Source: Lactobacillus paragasseri (GTDB lineage Bacteria; Bacillota; Bacilli; Lactobacillales; Lactobacillaceae). Taken from it: a stretch of DNA of 64,000 bases. Position numbers and translations under genes: made by a program. The notes under the pieces were generated by a model that did not search any database, was not told the origin of the DNA, and saw nothing but the letters and a program-made list of their open reading frames with translations. Location of the stretch: the NCBI RefSeq assembly GCF_003584685.1, contig NZ_AP018549.1, positions 682,001-746,000 on the forward strand, read 5' to 3'. Below, in pieces: positions 1 to 7,915 of the stretch (the first letter of the stretch is position 1; every line of letters starts with the position of its first letter).

Positions 1-119
1 TTTTAAAGAAAATGCTTAAAGTTGGTGAATACACTGAGCTATCACAGGCAATTATGGACTTATCAGGTCTTAACGATGATGACAGTTCAGAAGACTTGGT
101 TGAAGAAGCAAAAAACTAA
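1..119 (+). CDS. Phage tail assembly chaperone, 0-frame part (5' end outside window)
   Basis: The last 38 codons of a gene are visible, ending in an acidic tail (residues DDDSSEDLVEEAKN) and a TAA at 117-119. Position directly before the tape measure gene, a short second reading frame behind it and a slippery heptamer at its last codons identify it as the phage tail assembly chaperone (lambda G / P2 E / XkdN type), which keeps the tape measure protein soluble during tail assembly. The short form stops here; the long form is made by -1 frameshifting into the next frame. The assignment is by context and architecture, since the N-terminal part is missing. Confidence 0.7.
   Translation, partial: LKKMLKVGEYTELSQAIMDLSGLNDDDSSEDLVEEAKN
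110..116 (+). promoter_or_regulatory. Programmed -1 ribosomal frameshift site A AAA AAC
   Basis: In the 0 frame the codons read gcA AAA AAC, followed at once by the TAA stop. This is the strongest canonical -1 slippery heptamer (X XXY YYZ). A single -1 slip moves the ribosome into a frame open to position 310. That frame has no usable ATG or GTG near its beginning, so shifting is the likely route to its expression. Confidence 0.85.
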
Positions 120-310
120 TAAATGAGTCTGTTGGCGACTTTAACATTTATCACTATGTTCTTAATGAATATCACTGGACGCCTAAACAATGGGCGGAGA
201 TGTCAAGGCGTGAGCAGGCTTTAGTCGTCGCTTCGATTGAAGTACGACAAAAATACGAAAAAGAAGAAGAGAGAAAAGCAAAAAGAAAGGCTAGGTCTAA
301 GCATATTTAA
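110..310 (+). CDS. Tail assembly chaperone, -1 frame extension (GT/E' part)
   Basis: Read in the -1 frame from the slippery site, about 66 codons follow without a stop (TAA at 308-310). They contain a short Trp/Tyr-rich segment (YHWTPKQWAEMS) and a highly charged Lys/Arg/Glu coiled-coil-like end. In this frame the first ATG is at 200, deep inside the segment, so independent initiation is unlikely. The product would be a C-terminal extension of the upstream chaperone, equivalent to lambda gpGT or P2 E+E', which recruits tape measure and tail tube proteins. The role is inferred from position and architecture. Confidence 0.75.
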   Translation, partial: KKLINESVGDFNIYHYVLNEYHWTPKQWAEMSRREQALVVASIEVRQKYEKEEERKAKRKARSKHI

Positions 311-328
311 TGCTTAGCCTATTTTTTT
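293..328 (+). terminator. Intrinsic terminator-like hairpin before the tape measure gene
   Basis: Positions 293-303 pair with 311-320 (10 bp with one bulged T), followed by seven T residues. The 5' arm overlaps the end of the frameshifted reading frame. It would reduce rather than abolish read-through, because the tape measure gene follows 28 bases later with no obvious promoter between them. Confidence 0.65.
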
Positions 329-355
329 GCATTCAGCAAAGAAAGGAGGTAGTAA

Positions 356-3300
356 ATGAGTACAATTAGCACCACTGTTAAGATTAATGACGCTTTTAGT
401 AACCCATTAGATCGCCTGTCTAGTGGTTTGCAAAAAGCGCAAAGTGGTATGAGCAAATTGAAAGAAGCTATTTCTGGCGGTTCTAGTGGCGGTAGTATGT
501 TCAAGTCAATTGTTGGCGGTACTGTTGTTGGCGGAGCAATCAACAAAGGTATGGAACTTGCTAGTACTGGAATTCGTTCCATGTATGGCGAATTAGATGA
601 AGCAAGTAAAGCATGGCAGACTTTCGATGGGAACATGCACCAATTGGGCAAAAGTCCGGCTGAAATTGCTACTGCTAAAAAGTCAATGCAACAGTTCGCC
701 CAGCAAACTATTTACAGTGCTTCTGATATGGCAAGTACTTACTCACAATTGGCTGCTGTTGGCACGAAAAACGTGGACCAATTAGTTAGAGGTTTTGGTG
801 GTTTAGCTGCTGCTTCTTCTAATCCGCAACAAGCTATGAAGACTTTGTCAGAGCAGGCAACTCAAATGGCTGCCAAGCCAATGGTGCAATGGCAAGACTT
901 TAAACTTATGCTAGAACAAACTCCAGCAGGTATTTCTGCCGTTGCTAAGACAATGGGTGTAAGTACCCAACAATTAATTAAGAACGTTCAAGATGGAAAG
1001 GTTAAAACTGAGGACTTCTTGAACGCAATAGCTAAAACAGGAACAAACGCCAACTTTACCAAGATGGCTACTCAATTTAAAACAGTTGGGCAAGCTATTG
1101 ACGGTTTAAAAGAAACAATGGCTAACAAATTGCAAGGTGCATTTGATAGAGTGGGTAAAGTTGGCATTAAATTTGTTTCTGATTTAACGGATCAGCTATC
1201 AAATGTTAATTTTGATGGTTTCGTTGACGGATTATTTAAAGCTGTTGCTGATATGGAACCAATTTTTGACGATTTAAAGACTGGTTTTGATGATTTTAAA
1301 AAAGGCTTTGCTGATTCTGGCGCTTTTAATTCTCTAAAAGATACATTTGATAGTATTACTGACTCTGTCGGTAAGTTAGTCAATACGATGGACCAAACTA
1401 ACGGAGGAGATAGCTTATTTAAGCAACTAGGAAAGCTAGCTGGTGGAGCATTGGGGGGTGCTGCTAAATCTATTTCTGGAATTGCAGAAGCGCTTGGTGA
1501 ACTAGATCCAGGCACACTTCAGATGTTAGCCCAAGCTTTTATCATCTTAAAAGGTGGGCTAAAAGGCTTAGTGTTTGAAGCTGTTATTTGGGGGCTAAAA
1601 GAACTGAATAAACTAGATCCTGGCACAATTAATAATATTGCGCAAGCTCTTACCGCATTAGCAATAGCTTTTACAATGTTGAAGGCTATGGGAAAAATTG
1701 CTGGCTATATGAAAGAAGTTTCTAAGTTCTTGAAAGGCTTCAAGAATGCTAAGAAGATCAAAGCTCCTGAAATTGATTCGCCAAAAATGACTAAGCCGGG
1801 TAAGATTTTAAGTAATGCTGGAGCATATATGAAACTAGGTGCAGCATTTGCCCTAGTTGGTGCTGGGGCTTTAGCGCTCGGTGCAGGATTTAAATTGTTA
1901 GCTGATGCAGCTACTCAGATATCTAGTGCAGGTGGCGGTGCTATAGCAACATTCTTTGGGATGATTGCCGCTATCGCTGCCTTAGTGGTCTTAGTAAGAT
2001 TTTTAGGACCAGCTTTGATTGGTGGAGCGGTTGGCTTTGCTATCTTTGCTGCCGCACTGCTATTAATCGGCGTTGCCGTTTTAGTAGCAAGTGCGGGTAT
2101 CGCACTTTTAGCTACTCAACTACCTACTATTTCAGAATATGGAACTAGCGCAGCAGTTGGCTTGCTTGCTTTAGCTGGAGCAATTGCTGTATTTGGTTTA
2201 GCTGCAATAGTTGGAGCTGTTGGAGTACTTCTTTTAGGCGTTGCTTTAGCAGTTCTTGCTGTAGGTTTAGTTGCAGCAGGTGTTGGAGCATTAATTTTTG
2301 CTGTAGGTTTAGCCTTAGTGGGAATTACTGCTCTAATTGCAGCTGTTGGTGTCTTACTTTTAGGAGTAGCAATGGCTCTAGTTGCTGTAATGGTAATTAT
2401 TGCAGCTGTTGGAATGCTCCTATTTGGTGTGGCACTTGTCTTAGTCGCTGCAATGGGTATTGTTGCCGCAGTCGGCTTGCTTTTGATGGGCGTAGCTTTA
2501 ATGCTAATCATGGTTAGCGCAATGGTTGCTGCTGTTGGTTTAATTCTCTTATCAGTTGCGTTACTACTAATTGGTCCAATGTCCTTAATAGCGGCTGTCG
2601 GACTACTTCTTTTAGGTGTTGCATTAACTCTAGTCATGGCTATGGGATTAGTAGCTGCTGTAGGTATCTTGCTCCTCGGAGTTGGACTAGTCTTAGTAGC
2701 TGCAATGGCTATGGTTGCTGCTGTTGGATTAATGATGATGTCTGTAGCTTTAATGATGATTATGGTTACAGCTATGGTATCAGCAGTAGGTTTGATGTTA
2801 CTGGCAGTTGCTTTAATGATGGTTGGTCCTATGGCAATGATTGCTGCAGTAGGTCTGATGCTCTTGGCAGCCGCTGCAATTATGCTTGGCGCTGGCTTAA
2901 TGGTAGTAGCTGCCGCCGCAATGGCTGTAGCCACTGCTCTAGTTGCAGTTGGTGCTTCTGTCATGGTTATGGCGTCACTATTTGTTGCCGCTGGATCAAT
3001 GCTGGTTTCAGCAATGACTAGCGCAATGAGTAGAGTAGTAAGTGCTGTTAGAAGCGGTATTTCCAGCGCTGTAAATGCTGCTAGAAGTTTTGGAAGTGCC
3101 TTAGTTTCTGTGGGTAGACAGTTAATTCAAGGTTTAGTCAATGGTATTAAGTCAATGATTGGCGCTGCCGTTAGTGCAGTGCAAGGAGTAGCAAGTAAAG
3201 TTGTAAGTGCCGCTAAGAGCGTGCTTCATATTGGGTCTCCTTCAAGATTGTTTAGACAGTATGGTCGCTGGGTCGATCAAGGTTTAATCATAGGATTAAA

Positions 3301-3766
3301 CAGAGATGCTGGTGCAGCTGCTGATGCTTCTGCAAGTATGGCGCAAAGTGTTGTAGATGCTGCTAGTGGTATGTCGCCAACCTTAGATCCTATTGGATTA
3401 AGTGGCATAAATCCAGGAGATTTACTTGCAGCTGGATTTGATAGAGCACTGGACGCAATCAGCAATGTTGCTGGTGCAATTACTGGGCTTGATGGTTCAA
3501 GAGCTAATATTGGCATTTTCGGACAAGGTGCTGTTTCTTCAGCAGTGGGTAGCGATACAGTAACATCTGGTTCAATCGCTCCAAATTCAGTATTGACTAA
3601 TAACAACAGTAGTAGCCAAACAGACAATAGTACTCAAGTTCAAATTGATAAAGGTGCTATTGTCATCAATGCTTCTGGCAATCCAGATGCAGACGTAGAC
3701 AAGATTTTAGATAAGATCGATCAAAAGATTATTGATAGACGTAATAAAGCTCTAGGAGGTGGTTAA
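356..3766 (+). CDS. Phage tail tape measure protein
   Basis: This 1136-residue protein sets tail length and occupies the tube lumen. ATG 356 follows a strong AAAGGAGGT ribosome site. Residues ~60-260 look like the conserved tape measure N-terminal domain. Residues ~490-900 are almost purely Ala/Val/Leu/Met/Gly. Within this hydrophobic part, residues 620-850 form eleven 21-residue repeats. After ~900 a Ser/Ala-rich helical region and a short SPSRLFRQYGRW motif typical of tape measure C-termini follow. The C-terminus is polar. Its place between the frameshifted chaperone and XkdP/XkdQ-like genes matches PBSX XkdO. Function is confident; the repeat arrangement is described separately. Confidence 0.95.
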   Translation: MSTISTTVKINDAFSNPLDRLSSGLQKAQSGMSKLKEAISGGSSGGSMFKSIVGGTVVGGAINKGMELASTGIRSMYGELDEASKAWQTFDGNMHQLGKSPAEIATAKKSMQQFAQQTIYSASDMASTYSQLAAVGTKNVDQLVRGFGGLAAASSNPQQAMKTLSEQATQMAAKPMVQWQDFKLMLEQTPAGISAVAKTMGVSTQQLIKNVQDGKVKTEDFLNAIAKTGTNANFTKMATQFKTVGQAIDGLKETMANKLQGAFDRVGKVGIKFVSDLTDQLSNVNFDGFVDGLFKAVADMEPIFDDLKTGFDDFKKGFADSGAFNSLKDTFDSITDSVGKLVNTMDQTNGGDSLFKQLGKLAGGALGGAAKSISGIAEALGELDPGTLQMLAQAFIILKGGLKGLVFEAVIWGLKELNKLDPGTINNIAQALTALAIAFTMLKAMGKIAGYMKEVSKFLKGFKNAKKIKAPEIDSPKMTKPGKILSNAGAYMKLGAAFALVGAGALALGAGFKLLADAATQISSAGGGAIATFFGMIAAIAALVVLVRFLGPALIGGAVGFAIFAAALLLIGVAVLVASAGIALLATQLPTISEYGTSAAVGLLALAGAIAVFGLAAIVGAVGVLLLGVALAVLAVGLVAAGVGALIFAVGLALVGITALIAAVGVLLLGVAMALVAVMVIIAAVGMLLFGVALVLVAAMGIVAAVGLLLMGVALMLIMVSAMVAAVGLILLSVALLLIGPMSLIAAVGLLLLGVALTLVMAMGLVAAVGILLLGVGLVLVAAMAMVAAVGLMMMSVALMMIMVTAMVSAVGLMLLAVALMMVGPMAMIAAVGLMLLAAAAIMLGAGLMVVAAAAMAVATALVAVGASVMVMASLFVAAGSMLVSAMTSAMSRVVSAVRSGISSAVNAARSFGSALVSVGRQLIQGLVNGIKSMIGAAVSAVQGVASKVVSAAKSVLHIGSPSRLFRQYGRWVDQGLIIGLNRDAGAAADASASMAQSVVDAASGMSPTLDPIGLSGINPGDLLAAGFDRALDAISNVAGAITGLDGSRANIGIFGQGAVSSAVGSDTVTSGSIAPNSVLTNNNSSSQTDNSTQVQIDKGAIVINASGNPDADVDKILDKIDQKIIDRRNKALGGG
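2213..2905 (+). repeat. Eleven 63-bp / 21-residue coding repeats in the tape measure gene
   Basis: Beginning at residue 620, the motif [AGS]-[AG]-V-G followed by a hydrophobic run recurs every 21 residues to residue 850 with no insertion or deletion. Units 5-6 and 9-10 also share the pattern IMV[ST]AMV then GPM, 84 residues apart, which suggests an older four-unit duplication. Codons differ between units, so the repeats are old at DNA level. Confidence 0.9.
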
Positions 3767-3767
3767 T

Positions 3768-4448
3768 ATGCCGGTCAACGGCTTTGGTGTTTATATCACT
3801 GATTATTCAACTAATAGAACGGTTGAATTGCCTGTGAACCCGTCAGAATTAACTTTGAAATATGAAACTGATGATAAATCGGAAACTATTGTGAACTTGG
3901 GAGAGATTAATCGAGTAGGTAACATGAAATTGGTATCTCTTACGATTGATAGTGTCTTTCCAAAGAAACATAGTTCTTGGATTAGTTCAGATAAGCTGTT
4001 AAAACCTGATGAGTACATTAATTGGCTTAAAAACATTCAAGCTAATAAACATCATGTTCAATTAGTTGTCAGCTCTACTAAAATTAGTGTAACTATGACG
4101 ATTTCTAGTTTTGAATATGGCTTTAAGAGCGGCTTTGCAGATGAATACGCTTATACTTTGGGCTTAAAGCAGTATAGAGAAGTTAAGTACCATAAAGTTA
4201 ATGTTCCAGCTCCTCCTAAACCTAAACCAAGACCAGCTCCTCCTAAGAAGTTGGGTATTGGTTCAATTGTGATTGTGAATGGTCGCTTACGGTTGGATAG
4301 CTATGGAAGTGCACCGGGTGTATATGAGAATAACGTAAGAAGACGCATTACTTATTTAGCACCGGGTCACCCATTCCCAATTCACGTTGCATTAGTAAAT
4401 GGCGGACCTCGGGGCTGGGTTAGGCAGAGTGAAGTGAGATTAGCATGA
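3768..4448 (+). CDS. XkdP-like phage baseplate/tail protein
   Basis: I start this 226-residue protein at ATG 3768, seven bases after CTAGGAGGT; an in-frame GTG at 3759 lies inside that ribosome site. Residues 1-140 resemble the N-terminal domain of PBSX XkdP, a baseplate component. A Pro/Lys-rich linker (PKPKPRPAPPKK) then leads into a ~70-residue C-terminal domain with an SH3-like look. In XkdP this position is taken by a LysM peptidoglycan-binding domain. It lies between tape measure and XkdQ-like genes and overlaps the latter by ATGA. Structural role at the tail tip is inferred from synteny. Confidence 0.75.
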   Translation: MPVNGFGVYITDYSTNRTVELPVNPSELTLKYETDDKSETIVNLGEINRVGNMKLVSLTIDSVFPKKHSSWISSDKLLKPDEYINWLKNIQANKHHVQLVVSSTKISVTMTISSFEYGFKSGFADEYAYTLGLKQYREVKYHKVNVPAPPKPKPRPAPPKKLGIGSIVIVNGRLRLDSYGSAPGVYENNVRRRITYLAPGHPFPIHVALVNGGPRGWVRQSEVRLA

Positions 4449-5491
4449 TTACAAAACTTCAAATTCTAAAGCACGATAATGGTGGCGCTAGAATTGGTGT
4501 CGAAATCAAGGACATGGTTAAAAATCTTAAGTGGGTAACTGATTTAAATTATTCCGCTGGAGAATTAACCTTTGATATCGTGAACGGCAAAGATCCAATA
4601 ATCCCAGCAATGGGAGCAATTGTAGACTTTGCTTGGGATAATAAAGATATTTTCTGGGGTTTCGTTTTCAGTGCTGAATGCACGTCAGACACTACAGTGA
4701 GCGTTAAAGCTTACGACTTTGAAAGATATCTAAAGAGTGAAGGTTCAGTCGTCTTTCAATCAGGGACGCTTGGAGATAGATACAGTAATGTTTGCCGCCG
4801 TTTCGGTGTACCATTTCATATCAAGGAACAGCCAACTTACAGAGTGCCTGCGGAAGTTTGTGATGGAAAAACTGGCTTTGACATGATTAAGAGTGCAATT
4901 GACAAGACATACTCTGCCACTGGCGAGATGTACTGCATTGTTGCTAATCATATGTATATCGAACTTAGGAGAGCGCCTATTCCTACAAGAACTCTTTTAG
5001 TTATTGATACTCAAAACACGATGACCGATTACACTTACTCAGAAAGTATTGATAATGCTGCTAACGTGGTTCAAGTAGTTCAGAAGAACACTGATAACTC
5101 GCAGACTAAGACAGCAACTGCTACTTCTGACACTGGAGATGATCCAGCTACTACGAGTTTTACGATTGCTTCTGCTAGAGGAAATACGATTAGAACTTGG
5201 GGTCAGATTGTTAAGGTAGTCAATGCCAAGAACAAAGCTAACTGGGCACAAATGGTTCAGCAAGCTAATGACGAGTTGAAGAAACGTAATGTTTCAGAAA
5301 GAAAGCTAACGCTTGATTGTATGGGCGATACTTCTCTAATTGCAGGTGCTGGTGCTAACGTCAAAATTAAAGACTTCGGTAAAACTTGGACTAATTGCCC
5401 TATTTTGAAAGCAACACATAACTTTGGTACTGATTACACTTGTAGCTTAGAAATGAAAGTAGGTACAAAATGGCAGGAGAACAGCTTATAA
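4445..5491 (+). CDS. XkdQ-like baseplate hub protein
   Basis: A 348-residue protein whose ATG overlaps the previous stop (ATGA). Size, gene position and the early segment 'FAWDNKDIFWGFVFSAE' match the XkdQ/YqbQ hub family of contractile phages, the counterpart of phage P2 gpD and T4 gp27. The family forms the hub under the tail tube that holds the spike. A Thr/Asp-rich low-complexity stretch sits at about residues 215-235. Its last 22 bases overlap the next gene, which indicates translational coupling. Confidence 0.8.
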   Translation: MITKLQILKHDNGGARIGVEIKDMVKNLKWVTDLNYSAGELTFDIVNGKDPIIPAMGAIVDFAWDNKDIFWGFVFSAECTSDTTVSVKAYDFERYLKSEGSVVFQSGTLGDRYSNVCRRFGVPFHIKEQPTYRVPAEVCDGKTGFDMIKSAIDKTYSATGEMYCIVANHMYIELRRAPIPTRTLLVIDTQNTMTDYTYSESIDNAANVVQVVQKNTDNSQTKTATATSDTGDDPATTSFTIASARGNTIRTWGQIVKVVNAKNKANWAQMVQQANDELKKRNVSERKLTLDCMGDTSLIAGAGANVKIKDFGKTWTNCPILKATHNFGTDYTCSLEMKVGTKWQENSL

Positions 5492-5832
5492 AAATGTTGA
5501 CGGAACGGGGCGGTAGTGATTCTGAGTATTCCGATGTTATCTATGGTCGTGTTATCAGTGCTTCTCCTTTAAGGGTACAAATTTCTAACTCAATGATTAT
5601 TGACGATAATTTCATTGTATTGGGAAAGCACATTGGAAGCTTTTCAATGAGTGGTAGTTTGACGACTACAGAAGAAAAGAAAGGCAAAGACGGAGAAAAG
5701 CCTAAAACTGAAAAGACCACTAAACCCGCTACTTTTACTTTTGATAATTCCCTAAGAGTTGGAGATAAGGTAACTATGATCCGTGCTGATGGCGGTCAAC
5801 AATTCTACTTATTTGAGAGAGAGGGTGGTTAA
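5470..5832 (+). CDS. XkdR-like (DUF2577) baseplate protein
   Basis: A 120-residue protein. ATG 5470 is preferred because GTAGG lies a short distance upstream; the next ATG (5494) has its AGGAG too far away. The N-terminal 'LIKMLTERG' is typical of XkdR/DUF2577 proteins, small components of contractile-tail baseplates. A Lys/Glu-rich insertion at about residues 60-82 precedes a β-rich 'LRVGDKVTMIRADGGQQFYL' end. It sits between XkdQ- and XkdS-like genes exactly as in PBSX. Confidence 0.75.
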   Translation: MAGEQLIKMLTERGGSDSEYSDVIYGRVISASPLRVQISNSMIIDDNFIVLGKHIGSFSMSGSLTTTEEKKGKDGEKPKTEKTTKPATFTFDNSLRVGDKVTMIRADGGQQFYLFEREGG

Positions 5833-5833
5833 T

Positions 5834-6205
5834 TTGGATAATGAAGAAAATCAAAATCCAACACTAACCTTTCAGATTGCTAACAGCAGAATACGGAATA
5901 AGTTTGATGGCTTAGGTGCTATGGTTCAAGCTGTAGATAAGATCCTAAAAACAGAACGTTTTGTTTTTCCGATTTATACAGATCAATATGGTAATGATTT
6001 AAACGATTTACTGGGAAAAGACTTAGGCTATGCCAGAGTTGAAGCTGAGCGAATAGTCAAAGAAGCATTGCTGGCTGATGAACGTGTAATAAAAGTTGAT
6101 ATTACTAGTATCAGTGAAACAAGTCCCAATACTCTAACTCTTACTGGAGAATGCCAAACTAGTTATGGAAATATACCAATAGAAAGCGAGGTAAGCATTA
6201 AGTGA
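5834..6205 (+). CDS. XkdS-like (DUF2634, gp25-type) baseplate protein
   Basis: The best start is TTG 5834, directly after GAGGGTGGT and one base past the previous stop, which gives 123 residues. Extension to ATG 5783 would run deep into the upstream gene without a ribosome site. The sequence (FVFPIYTDQYGNDLNDLLGKD) fits the XkdS/DUF2634 family, related to T4 gp25, a baseplate wedge protein that nucleates the tail sheath. It overlaps the following gene by four bases. Confidence 0.75.
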   Translation: MDNEENQNPTLTFQIANSRIRNKFDGLGAMVQAVDKILKTERFVFPIYTDQYGNDLNDLLGKDLGYARVEAERIVKEALLADERVIKVDITSISETSPNTLTLTGECQTSYGNIPIESEVSIK

Positions 6206-7353
6206 GTCCCAATGAATTAATTACTGAATTTCAAAACAAGGATTATGACTATTTTTTAAGAAAAATGCTTGACGCTGTGCCTGATAACATAGATAAGCGT
6301 GAGGGTTCAATAATCTATGACGCTTTAGCTCCTGCTGCATTGGTTATGGGTCAGCAATCCTTAGATATGGCTAATGTAATCAAAGAAACTTATATCAAAA
6401 CAGCTTCTGGAGAGTTCCTAGACTATCGAGCAATTGAACATGGTACAAGTCGATATCCTGCTACTCAAACCGAAGCTAAGGCAAAAGTTTTAAATGATAA
6501 GAAAGAACCATTAAACAACGTTCAAATAGGAGATAAATTTGCCAGCATTGGCGACTCGCCTATTTTTTACGCTGTGACAAAGGTCAATGATGACTTGACT
6601 GTTGAATTAACAGCAGAAGTTAAAGGATCAAGCGCTAATGGTTATATCGGACAGATTTTACCTGTTACTCCCAACGACTTGCTTTCATGGGCTGAAATTA
6701 CAGAAATTACAGCTCCTGCAAGGGATGTAGAAAGTGACGACCACTTAAGAGCAAGATTGCTGAGTTCTCAAAGTTGGATTGCTTACGGTGGTAATGTGGC
6801 AGACTACCTAGAAATGACCAGTAAGATTGACGAAGTAGGAGCAGCACAGATTTATCCGACTTGGAATGGTGGTGGTACTGTTAAAGTGGTTATTTTGAAT
6901 AATGATTTAATGCCTGCTAGTGCTAGTTTAGTACAGAAAGTTAAAAATACACTTGACCCAGAAGATAAACAAGCAGAGGGTTATGGATTAGCTCCAATTG
7001 ACCATGCTGTAACTGTGACTGCTCCTGAAGAATTAATTGTAAATGTTGATATTTCAGTAAAACTTGATGATACAAAAGCAACACGGTATGTGAAAGACAG
7101 CATTACTAAAGCAGTTGAGGGCTACTTCCAATCATTGAGAAAGGACTGGGCAGATATCAATCAAAAACTTGGTAGGGGTTATCAAGAAACCATATATCGT
7201 TCTAAGATCCTGTCTCAAGTTATGCTGACGGAAGGTGTGGTCAATGCTAAGCTTCCATCTTTAAACGGCAGGGACGCCGATATAGATTTAGTTTTTACTA
7301 ATTCAAAGTCACAATTACCAGTAGTCGGGACGGTGACGATCAATGAACAATAA
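6202..7353 (+). CDS. Baseplate J-like protein (XkdT)
   Basis: A 383-residue protein starting with GTG 6202, which overlaps the previous TGA. The body matches the baseplate J / XkdT family. It has an N-terminal helical part (DKREGSIIYDALAPAALVMGQQ), the 'FLDYRAIEHGTSRYPAT' segment, and a central 'SDDHLRARLLSS' motif where DDxLRxR is characteristic. The protein is a wedge component of contractile baseplates and marks the phage as a myovirus type. It overlaps the next ATG by 11 bases. Confidence 0.9.
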   Translation: MSPNELITEFQNKDYDYFLRKMLDAVPDNIDKREGSIIYDALAPAALVMGQQSLDMANVIKETYIKTASGEFLDYRAIEHGTSRYPATQTEAKAKVLNDKKEPLNNVQIGDKFASIGDSPIFYAVTKVNDDLTVELTAEVKGSSANGYIGQILPVTPNDLLSWAEITEITAPARDVESDDHLRARLLSSQSWIAYGGNVADYLEMTSKIDEVGAAQIYPTWNGGGTVKVVILNNDLMPASASLVQKVKNTLDPEDKQAEGYGLAPIDHAVTVTAPEELIVNVDISVKLDDTKATRYVKDSITKAVEGYFQSLRKDWADINQKLGRGYQETIYRSKILSQVMLTEGVVNAKLPSLNGRDADIDLVFTNSKSQLPVVGTVTINEQ

Positions 7354-7903
7354 GTACGAACTTCTAAACTACATGCCTGATTATTATGAGGGCGTGTATG
7401 AGATGGAGGAGTTGCTTAAGTCTGAAAGTTTAACACTTAAGGATTTAGAAGATAGCCATTTGCGGACATTACTAAATGAATTTGTTTCAACTGCTGATAC
7501 AAAAGGTATTTCACTCTTTGAAAGTCAACTGGGTATAGTTCCAGATGAAAACGATACTTTAGAAATGCGCAGAAACAAGGTCTTGATGTATGTACTACCA
7601 CCAAGACCGATAACAATTAGGTTTTTCAGAGATATGCTAAACAACGTTAATCTTCCAGTGAAAATTGATGTTAATTACGGTGCAAGGGCTGTTGTAGCAA
7701 CTGCTAAATCAGCAGAAATGACAAGTAATCAGATAAATTACTTGAAATATCTGTTAAATGTTTACTTGCCAGCTAATCTCTTGTATCAAGTAAAGATTTT
7801 GCTAAACACTGCAAAGGTTTCTGATAATTTGAACTTGGGCATTGGTAACGTTGTAAAAGCAGCTAGCATAGCAAAAGCAAGTCCCAGCCAAGTGTTTAAC
7901 TAG
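7343..7903 (+). CDS. XkdU-like (DUF2313) tail protein
   Basis: A 186-residue protein that begins 'MNNKYELLNYMPDYYEGVYEM'-like, the typical opening of the DUF2313/YmfQ family (XkdU in PBSX, related to Mu gp48 and P2 gpI). These proteins connect the baseplate wedge to the tail fibres. It follows the J-like gene with overlap and lies just before the fibre gene, as in PBSX. No catalytic motif is visible. Confidence 0.75.
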   Translation: MNNKYELLNYMPDYYEGVYEMEELLKSESLTLKDLEDSHLRTLLNEFVSTADTKGISLFESQLGIVPDENDTLEMRRNKVLMYVLPPRPITIRFFRDMLNNVNLPVKIDVNYGARAVVATAKSAEMTSNQINYLKYLLNVYLPANLLYQVKILLNTAKVSDNLNLGIGNVVKAASIAKASPSQVFN

Positions 7904-7915
7904 TGAGGTGATGAG

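Noticed and set aside
123-224. Short ATG-started frame behind the chaperone stop
   Set aside because: It is in the wrong frame, stops after 33 codons and has no ribosome site; the -1 frame explains the coding signal better.
2116-2964. 282-codon open frame on the - strand
   Set aside because: It is a shadow of the 63-bp coding repeat in the tape measure gene. It shows Ala/Thr/Pro/Ile-repeat composition, no ribosome site and the late-gene operon runs on the other strand.
3277-3627. 116-codon - strand frame inside the tape measure gene
   Set aside because: Antisense shadow of a Gly/Ala/Ser-rich coding stretch.
5783-5833. Earlier ATG start of the XkdS-like gene
   Set aside because: It lies inside the XkdR-like gene without ribosome site, whereas TTG 5834 has GAGGGTGGT.
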